Assembly: GCA_016866475.1 (NCBI GenBank)
Contig: VGMF01000001.1
Span: forward strand, 268,481 to 332,480
DNA: 64,000 bases
Reading direction: 5' to 3'
Source of the DNA: Chlamydiota bacterium
GTDB taxonomy: Bacteria; Chlamydiota; Chlamydiia; Chlamydiales; RGXB01
Part shown: one piece after another, positions 55,600 through 61,980 of the stretch
Layout: the number at the start of each line of letters is the position of its first letter
Numbering within the stretch: the stretch's first letter is position 1
Notes under the pieces: model-generated
What the model was told of the DNA's origin: nothing
What the model saw: only the letters and a program-made list of their open reading frames with translations
The model's database searches: none
Translations under genes and position numbers: made by a program

Positions 55600-56573
55600 A
55601 TTCTTAACAGGGTTTTGATTTCATCAATAATACGTTCTGTAGAGGGCAAACAGAGAGCCTCTAAATTTGCAGCGTAGGGCAACGGTGTTTCCCTTTGCGC
55701 AATTCTACCCACGGGCGCATCGAGCAAATGGACACCGAGCCGAGCGACCTGAGCCGCAATCTCGGCTCCCACCCCATTTGTTCTATGACCCTCCTCTACG
55801 ATCAATAATTTGTGCGTTTTTTTAAGCGATTCTAAAACAATACCTATGTCCAAAGGCCTCACGGTTCGCAGATCGACTATCTCAATCGCTACCCCTTTTT
55901 TCAGGTAAAAATCTCTTGCTTCCAAACAAAATTTCAACGGACGCCCAAAAGAGACAATCGTTAGATCTTCCCCCTCTTTCAGAATTCGCCCTTTTCCAAT
56001 GGGAACCAAAAACTCTTTCTCCGGAATCTCCCATTTGGTGTTGTACTCAAGCTCGTGCTCTAAAAAAAGGACGGGCGAGTTGGTCCGAATTGCAGATTTC
56101 AATAGACCTTTGTAATCCTCGCCTGTGTAGGGCGCTACAACTTTGAGCCCCGGAAAATGGGAGTAGAGCGCCGCAACACAATGGGAATGCTGACAAGATA
56201 CACGCGGACCCGCTCCATTTGGACCCCGAAATACTATAGGGACTTGGAATTTCCCCCCCGTCATGTACTGAATTTTAGCGGCGTTGGAGACTATCTGATC
56301 GAATGCGACAAAAGAGAAATTAAAGCTCATGAACTCGACCACTGGTCTCAATCCGGCCATCGCTGCACCAATTGCAAGGCCAGCAAACCCCGCTTCGCAA
56401 ATCGGAGTGTCGACCACCCTCTTTGAACCGAACTCCTTAAGAAGGCCCTTTGTGACTTTATAGGCCCCATCATACTCTGCGACCTCTTCCCCTATTATGA
56501 AAACATTGGGATCACGAACCATCTCCTCACGTAATGCCGACCGGATCGCTTCCCGTACATCCATCACACCCAT
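55596..56573 (-). CDS. pdhB: Pyruvate dehydrogenase E1 beta subunit
   Basis: About 325 residues from ATG 56573, preceded by GGAGAG at eight bases and starting one base after the pdhA stop; longer frames would overlap pdhA. MGVMDVREAIRSALREEM, GEEVAEYDGAYKVTKGL, DTPICEAGFAGLAIGAAMAG and the C-terminal LLIVEEGHRTNGVGAEIAA are conserved E1-beta blocks. Pairs with PdhA around thiamine diphosphate. Confidence 0.95.
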   Translation of the reverse strand: MGVMDVREAIRSALREEMVRDPNVFIIGEEVAEYDGAYKVTKGLLKEFGSKRVVDTPICEAGFAGLAIGAAMAGLRPVVEFMSFNFSFVAFDQIVSNAAKIQYMTGGKFQVPIVFRGPNGAGPRVSCQHSHCVAALYSHFPGLKVVAPYTGEDYKGLLKSAIRTNSPVLFLEHELEYNTKWEIPEKEFLVPIGKGRILKEGEDLTIVSFGRPLKFCLEARDFYLKKGVAIEIVDLRTVRPLDIGIVLESLKKTHKLLIVEEGHRTNGVGAEIAAQVARLGVHLLDAPVGRIAQRETPLPYAANLEALCLPSTERIIDEIKTLLRI

Positions 56574-56574
56574 A

Positions 56575-57636
56575 TCAATTGCTCTCCAAACCCGATTCGA
56601 TGTCCCCAATATCGCAAGGCGCCCCTTTTTTTGCCTCTTCTAAGTTTTTATAGAGCTCCTCTTTGATCTGTTTTTCGAACCCTTTGATCTCCTCTTCTAA
56701 AAGAAATCCGGCCTCCACAAGTTGTTTTTTGAAAGCCTCTATAGGATCTAAATGGCGTATAGCCTCCATATCCTCTTGGGAGCGGTAATATTCCGTATCG
56801 GATCTGGAGTGCCCTTTGAAGCGCTGCGTTTTAGCCTCAATAATCACCGGACGTTTTGTTTTACAGACCTTCTCATGCACCTCTTTGAAGAGCTGGTACG
56901 AATCCAGTATGTTCATCCCATCCAAAATATGGTTTTCCAACTCAAAAGCTCCTCCCAGATGGGGGGCTATAGGGTCCATGGCTACTGCCCGGTTGTAGTG
57001 GGTGCCCATCCCCCAGACGTTGTTTTCTATCACGAATACTACAGGCAAAGACCACAAAGCGGCAAGATTGATCGACTCATAGAATGCCCCTTGCACCGAC
57101 GCCCCGTCGCCTAAAAAACAGTACGTCACAAGGTCATCCCCCTGATAAACACTCTTGAAAGCAAAACCTGTGCTCAGTGCCGTATGCCCCCCAACAATCC
57201 CCTGGCCAAGGGGCATCCGGTCGGTAACAAAGTGCATCGAGCCACCACGACCTTTGGCACAACCAAGTTGGTTCCCTAAAAGCTCTGCAAATCCGGCTGT
57301 AGGGGTACATCCGGTCAAAAGTGCAAGGGCATGACATCTATACGTTGTGATCCAATGGCCCCTGTCGCTCCCGACAGCGCCCACAGCGCCTACCTGAATC
57401 GCCTCTTGTCCTATATACGAGTGAAAAAATCCAGCAACAAGACCCTCGAGGTAGATGTTTTCTGCCATGATTTCAAACTGCCTGATTGTAAACATATGGC
57501 GTAGCAGTTCCAGAGCTTTTTCCTTCCCTATGGAAGAAAGGACCTTTTTTTGATCAAATGTGGTGTAGGAAAACCCACTTAAAGGTGCATGCATGACACC
57601 AAACTCTAAAACCTTAGGATTAAATTGGCAATACAT
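56575..57636 (-). CDS. pdhA: Pyruvate dehydrogenase E1 alpha subunit
   Basis: 353 residues, or 339 if ATG 57594 is used; neither start has a strong ribosome site. The cofactor motif GDGASVQGAFYESINLAALW...NN is complete, and HSYIGQEAIQVGA and KGRGGSMHF are typical. The phosphorylation-loop region reads GHSRSDTEYYRS. It decarboxylates pyruvate to supply acetyl-CoA for the fab genes upstream. Confidence 0.95.
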   Translation of the reverse strand: MYCQFNPKVLEFGVMHAPLSGFSYTTFDQKKVLSSIGKEKALELLRHMFTIRQFEIMAENIYLEGLVAGFFHSYIGQEAIQVGAVGAVGSDRGHWITTYRCHALALLTGCTPTAGFAELLGNQLGCAKGRGGSMHFVTDRMPLGQGIVGGHTALSTGFAFKSVYQGDDLVTYCFLGDGASVQGAFYESINLAALWSLPVVFVIENNVWGMGTHYNRAVAMDPIAPHLGGAFELENHILDGMNILDSYQLFKEVHEKVCKTKRPVIIEAKTQRFKGHSRSDTEYYRSQEDMEAIRHLDPIEAFKKQLVEAGFLLEEEIKGFEKQIKEELYKNLEEAKKGAPCDIGDIESGLESN

Positions 57637-57693
57637 CTTTATGAGGAGTTGCTTGTGGCTCTAAATCCTTCGGAGCGGTTATACTAACCTCAT

Positions 57694-58395
57694 ATGACAA
57701 GATTGATTTTCTACGATACGGAAACTACGGGGGTGAGACCCGACAAAGACCGTATTATCGAAATTGCAGCCTATGATGCGACTTTGAATAAAACATTCTG
57801 CTCTTTCGTAAACCCTCAAATTCCGATACCTGCCGAAGCTAGTGCCATCTGTAATATAACGGATGCGATGGTTGAGAACGCCCCTGATTTTGGAGCCGTA
57901 GCGCAGCAATTCGTCGAGTTTTGCGAGGGAGATGTCCTTTTGGTAGCCCATAACAACGACGCGTTCGACAAGCTTTTTTTAATAGAAGAGTTTAAAAGAG
58001 CCCAGCTAGTTCTACCCGATTACCGCTACATAGACAGCCTTAAGTGGGCAAGAAAATATCGCAGAGATCTCCCTAGACACGGTTTGCAGTATTTACGTGA
58101 AGCTTATGGGATCGAGGCAAACCAGGCCCACAGGGCTTTGGACGATGTGATGGTCCTTGCCCGTATTTTTCTTTTAATGATTGACGATCTAACCATTTCA
58201 GAGGTGCTGGAGAGGTTAAAAGCTCCCCAAGATGTCTCTACCATGCCTTTCGGAAAACATAGAGGCACCCCCCTGGAGCGGCTCCCGAAAAATTATGTGG
58301 AGTGGCTTGCGTCGAGCGGAGCCTTAGAAAAACCTGACAACCAGATCCTAAAAAAGGCCTTGAGTGTCCATTTTCAAGATTTTGTATCTGTCTGA
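57694..58395 (+). CDS. DnaQ-like 3'-5' exonuclease with a C-terminal DUF3820-like domain
   Basis: 233 residues. The exonuclease domain has Exo I FYDTETTG (Asp8, Glu10), Exo II with VAHNNDAFD, and Exo III HRALDD (His146, Asp151), the DEDDh pattern. The C-terminal ~50 residues (MPFGKHRGTPLERLPKNYVEWL) match the small DUF3820-type module found with ExoX-like nucleases. It probably acts in DNA repair rather than as the polymerase III proofreader. Divergent from pdhA; TATACT (57680-57685) lies nine bases before the ATG. Confidence 0.9.
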   Translation: MTRLIFYDTETTGVRPDKDRIIEIAAYDATLNKTFCSFVNPQIPIPAEASAICNITDAMVENAPDFGAVAQQFVEFCEGDVLLVAHNNDAFDKLFLIEEFKRAQLVLPDYRYIDSLKWARKYRRDLPRHGLQYLREAYGIEANQAHRALDDVMVLARIFLLMIDDLTISEVLERLKAPQDVSTMPFGKHRGTPLERLPKNYVEWLASSGALEKPDNQILKKALSVHFQDFVSV

Positions 58396-58502
58396 TTATT
58401 TTTTTAAAAAGGGAGATTTCTTGCAGTTGTGAGTGATCGATTTCTTTAAGTTTTTATCCAATTAGTTTCAATTTAAGGAGCGCTAGAATTTCGTCAACCC
58501 CC

Positions 58503-59030
58503 ATGCAAAATCCCCCCAAGACCGAGCAGGCCGTACTTGTTATTGTTTTTAGCGAGGACCGTAAGAGCATTCTTTTAATAAAGAGAGACGACGTGCGGCT
58601 CTATGCTTTTGCAGGTGGGGCCGTAGATATGCAAGATAGCTCTTTTGAGGAAGCTGCGAGGCGGGAATTTTTAGAGGAGACGGGTTATGAAATCAAAATC
58701 CTAAGAAAAATTGCCCTCTACTCCCCCTTTGGACCTTTTAGCCGCACCACCCATTTTTTTGAGGCAACTATCATCGGCGGGAGCGCGACCCTATCAAAAG
58801 AGACCCGAGAAGTCCGTTTTTTTTTGCTGGATGCGCTGCCAAAAAATCTCGTTCCGCTCTACCACGATCTCATCAAAGATGCTCTGGATCCGTGCTGCCC
58901 TTCAGAAAAACCTATGCCCCGCTTGTACTGGATACGCGACTGGAAATTTGTATACAACCCCTTTATATTTGTCCCCTTTTTGTGGGGCAGGCTCCGTTGG
59001 TGGCTGACAAACAAACCTCTCTTCAAATAG
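58503..59030 (+). CDS. Nudix hydrolase
   Basis: 175 residues. The Nudix box is recognisable as FAGGAVDMQDSSFEEAARRE followed by FLEETGY, keeping the catalytic REFLEE core, but Asp takes the first Glu position and one residue is inserted before the Arg. Substrate unknown. ATG 58503 has no nearby ribosome site, yet AAGGAG (58475-58480) stands seven bases before an in-frame ATT at 58488, so a rare start giving five extra residues is possible. The C-terminal region is aromatic and basic, possibly membrane-associated. Confidence 0.82.
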   Translation: MQNPPKTEQAVLVIVFSEDRKSILLIKRDDVRLYAFAGGAVDMQDSSFEEAARREFLEETGYEIKILRKIALYSPFGPFSRTTHFFEATIIGGSATLSKETREVRFFLLDALPKNLVPLYHDLIKDALDPCCPSEKPMPRLYWIRDWKFVYNPFIFVPFLWGRLRWWLTNKPLFK

Positions 59031-59116
59031 CCCCCGTAATTAGGGGTAGCTCCCAGCCATCAAATCGCACCTAAACGGATCAATTCAAATTTTAAAAAAG
59101 GGTCCAATGGCAAGAC

Positions 59117-59181
59117 AAAAAAATTGGGCTTTTTTCAAGAATTTTTGCGGGGGAAGCAAAAAGTTCTGTCAAAAAGCCCAA
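59117..59181 (-). terminator. Long nested terminator hairpin for the OTU gene
   Basis: AAAAAGCCCAA (59171-59181) pairs with TTGGGCTTTTT (59124-59134), 11 bp perfect. Inside, TTTTTGC (59142-59148) pairs with GCAAAAA (59156-59162), extended by AGAA/TTCT with one bulge. Read on the minus strand, it is followed by seven T (59117-59123). Confidence 0.8.
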
Positions 59182-59206
59182 AGAGGTTTTCTTATTTAAA
59201 AAAGGA

Positions 59207-60907
59207 CTACATCACTACACACCCTTTCGCTGACTTGTCTGGATCATTAATTCTGAATTGTTTAGATCCATTGCTTGTAACGACCTCTAGGACCCACCCA
59301 TCATTTCCTTGTTCGATTGTATGTGTAAAGTAGTTCTGAAATTGGTTAAGGTAAGCTCTAAGTGCTTCATGATTCGGACCCTGTTGAAGGATTGTTACCA
59401 GATTTGAATCCTTAACATCAAGTTTCTCCAGAGACTTTGCCGCTGCCGATTGAACTTGTGGTTTTGCCGCTCCCCCTCCTGCCGCTGCCGGTCTTGCTAG
59501 GGGTTGTTGGACTGCCGCTCCCCCTCCTGCCGCTGCCGGTTGAACTGGTGGTTTTGCCGCTCCCCCTCCTGCCGCTGACGGTCTTGCCGCTCCCCCTCCT
59601 GTCGCTGACGGTCTTGCCGCTGCCGGTTGTTGGACTGGCGCTTCATTAGCTATGGGACTTCGAGGATACAAACAAAATTCTTCACCTTGTTTAGTGGTCA
59701 CCATAAGAACCCATGTCCCTTCCTCTTGAATTAAGTTAACTTGTTTGAGTCTATCGTTGTATTGCGTTCTTAGATATCTTTCAATTCTTGATTGGTCTCC
59801 TTTAGGAGCACTATCACAAAGCCTTTTCAGCTCACTGGTTAGACCAATAGGTGGGGTTTTATTATGAAAAGTTATTCCAGTCAAATTTCCCTCAAGGTAC
59901 CATCTATTAAACCCATCGTCTCTAGCATGGAATACCTGCGTCTCTCGCTGTATTAAACCTCTTTCGTTGAGGCTTCTATACTGGTCATCATTTAGCGGCA
60001 TAACAGCTTTCCAGTGCCCGCCAACTTTCACAGCAGAAGCAAGTTGTTTATCGCAAGGTCTTGCTGGTGCCCCTAGATACTGTGTAAATTCGATAAAATG
60101 ATTTTCTCCACCACCTTTTTGTACAAAGTGTATGATGGGAAATTGAAATGCTTCTTTATACAATGAAAACCAGAAATTTCCACATTCGTTACCCAATATT
60201 TTCTCGAGACCTTGACCAAGTTTTTGGCTGTTAGCACAAAACCATTTGGGATCTTGCACTTCTGCGCCTAAATAAGCATCCTCTTCTTCTTTTTGTTTAA
60301 TCTGGATTCTAATTTCCGCTATTCTTTTGTAAATTTGAGCTTGGTTTGCGGGTTCTGCATTAATTCTGCTTTCCAGATCCGCAATAGTTTGTCTTAAATT
60401 TTCGATAAAACTAATTGAGAGATCTTGCATTTCACTAACAAGCGCCGTTACAATAGCCTCAAAATGCGGTTGACCGGGCTTATATTGTTGCTGTACCCAA
60501 CTTAAGCGATCTCTTATAATTGAGTTCTCTTGTTCTAAGGTAACAAATTTTTGCCCTTCAGTTGTTACTTCCATACCAAACAATTGAGTAGTATTGAGCT
60601 GACAAAATGGTTCACTTGATTGAGTAGGAAAAATTGGTCTTTGAGAGACCTCTAAGGCGCGTAGTTGACATTTACCGTCACCTGCAACATCAAAGACTAG
60701 AAGATGTCTTACTGTTTGAGAAAGATTTAATTCTTTTTTTTCTTCCTTTGTAGCAGCACGCATGACATTTAAAGCAAACTCTTTATATCGAGAATCGAAT
60801 GCACTTTTAAATTCTGGATTAAGTTTTGAATGAAGATCTCTAGCTCCTGCATGAGCTCTACAAAGAACATCTACAGTGGCTTGTGATGCAACGAAAGGTG
60901 CACTCAT
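59207..60907 (-). CDS. OTU-type cysteine protease with C-terminal CaaX prenylation box (candidate effector)
   Basis: 566 residues from ATG 60907, with GGGGGA about eight bases upstream (a TTG at 60922 is less likely). The catalytic block VAGDGKCQLRAL (Asp77, Cys80) matches the OTU motif DGxCxFRA, and PIIHFVQKGGGENHFIEF supplies the His (His270), with an inserted charged coiled coil (~160-220) between them. Residues ~418-487 are an Ala/Gly/Pro linker with four GGGAA units, flanked by two similar ~50-residue modules (GTWVLMVTTKQG.. and GWVLEVVTSNG..). The last four residues are CVVM, a CaaX box like that of K-Ras (CVIM). OTU proteases remove ubiquitin; bacteria lack it, so host action is inferred. 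No signal peptide; type III secretion is likely. Confidence 0.78.
   Translation of the reverse strand: MSAPFVASQATVDVLCRAHAGARDLHSKLNPEFKSAFDSRYKEFALNVMRAATKEEKKELNLSQTVRHLLVFDVAGDGKCQLRALEVSQRPIFPTQSSEPFCQLNTTQLFGMEVTTEGQKFVTLEQENSIIRDRLSWVQQQYKPGQPHFEAIVTALVSEMQDLSISFIENLRQTIADLESRINAEPANQAQIYKRIAEIRIQIKQKEEEDAYLGAEVQDPKWFCANSQKLGQGLEKILGNECGNFWFSLYKEAFQFPIIHFVQKGGGENHFIEFTQYLGAPARPCDKQLASAVKVGGHWKAVMPLNDDQYRSLNERGLIQRETQVFHARDDGFNRWYLEGNLTGITFHNKTPPIGLTSELKRLCDSAPKGDQSRIERYLRTQYNDRLKQVNLIQEEGTWVLMVTTKQGEEFCLYPRSPIANEAPVQQPAAARPSATGGGAARPSAAGGGAAKPPVQPAAAGGGAAVQQPLARPAAAGGGAAKPQVQSAAAKSLEKLDVKDSNLVTILQQGPNHEALRAYLNQFQNYFTHTIEQGNDGWVLEVVTSNGSKQFRINDPDKSAKGCVVM
59449..59640. repeat. GC-rich tandem repeat inside the OTU gene
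   Basis: Four full copies of a ~26-base unit (core GCCGCTCCCCCTCCTG, then CGCTG and CGG on the plus strand) with short spacers, plus a partial copy. On the coding strand they give AAAGGGAA-type peptide units. Base content is far higher in G+C than the flanks, suggesting slippage expansion. Confidence 0.75.
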
Positions 60908-61123
60908 AAATATTTCCCCCAATTATTTCTACTATTATAACATATTTTTTAAATATTTTATAATAAAATATGTAAAATATTAAGGGTGAATACGTTCTAA
61001 AATATAGAAGCTTTTACATAATTTCGGTTTATTTATTTTAAAAAAAAATAAGAAATGATACAATGTATCCTTAAGCTGGGGAGTGGCGCCCTTCTTAGGT
61101 TTTGAAAATTATAAGGAGCGATT

Positions 61124-61777
61124 ATGATCCACGAGAATGCGGTACCTTCACGATTAATAGATTCAACCCCATCTATTTTAGAGTCTTACAAAGAGAAATT
61201 GGCCAAATTGGTTAACGAGATATGGCACCGTGTGAAATGGTCTTTTTCTTTGATAGGATTTCCTATCACCTATAAGCTTAAAGGGTACGCTTGGTCTCAT
61301 GATATTCATGAAGAGGGGCCTAAAAAGGTGACACTAGGTGCCATCCCATTTTTTAAGCCAGACGGGGGGCACACCGTTCGCATATCGATGATTGAAGATT
61401 GGGAAGAGCGGTTTATTGGTAAGAGCGTCAAAGACCAGTTCACTGAAACAGTCCGTTGCCCCACAAGGGATTTTGCCCCGGTCGATGTAGAAACAATATC
61501 TAAAGGGGTTAATGCTATACAAACAGCTCTTAACGAAGACCAATCTGTCTATATCCACTGTAAAGCCGGCGTGGGCAGAAGCGGCGCTGTTGTTGTAGCC
61601 TGGATGATGTCTCGCATGGCTGCTCAAGGATCTCCTTTTTCCTATGACACGGACAACCTTTACATTGAGGCCAAAAAAGCTGTTCAAGTCAAAAGACCCC
61701 AGCTCAATGTTTGTTCAGAGGCTCAAATCAAAAAATGGTATAATACAACTATTTCAAATCTAGTACAATCACCATAG
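61124..61777 (+). CDS. PTPMT1-like dual-specificity phosphatase
   Basis: 217 residues. The P-loop VYIHCKAGVGRSGAVV carries nucleophile Cys146 and Arg152, and TRDFAPV (Asp116) is a plausible general acid. LGAIPF early in the domain is typical of the PTPMT1 branch, whose members dephosphorylate phosphatidylglycerophosphate or proteins. ATG 61124 has AAGGAG five bases upstream. The N-terminal ~60 residues are basic and amphipathic, without a clear signal. It may fill the PGP phosphatase step of phospholipid synthesis or act on host targets; the sequence does not decide. Confidence 0.85.
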   Translation: MIHENAVPSRLIDSTPSILESYKEKLAKLVNEIWHRVKWSFSLIGFPITYKLKGYAWSHDIHEEGPKKVTLGAIPFFKPDGGHTVRISMIEDWEERFIGKSVKDQFTETVRCPTRDFAPVDVETISKGVNAIQTALNEDQSVYIHCKAGVGRSGAVVVAWMMSRMAAQGSPFSYDTDNLYIEAKKAVQVKRPQLNVCSEAQIKKWYNTTISNLVQSP

Positions 61778-61787
61778 TCGACTAGAT

Positions 61788-61832
61788 AGGGTTCGGGTTA
61801 AATAAAAAATTCCGGACCCTTTTTCTTTTTTA
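61788..61832 (+). terminator. Terminator after the phosphatase gene
   Basis: AGGGTTCGG (61788-61796) pairs with CCGGACCCT (61812-61820), one G-U pair, followed by five T, C and six T. A strong intrinsic terminator. Confidence 0.85.
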
Positions 61833-61980
61833 AAAATCTTTTTTCATCATGAATCTTAATTACCCCGTTGCAAAAGGTTAGCTTTTTTGCACAAAAAAAC
61901 GGAATCTATTGAAAATTTTTTAAGTCAATCGCTAAAATTGTTGAAATATAGTAAGCTTTCTATTAAGATTTCTTCTTTTT

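Noticed and set aside
59124..59333. 69-codon plus-strand frame at the end of the OTU gene
   Set aside because: It starts inside the terminator hairpin and runs antisense to the OTU coding end; no ribosome site.
59437..59649. Leu/Pro-rich plus-strand frame opposite the OTU linker
   Set aside because: Antisense shadow of the GC-rich tandem repeat; repetitive composition only.
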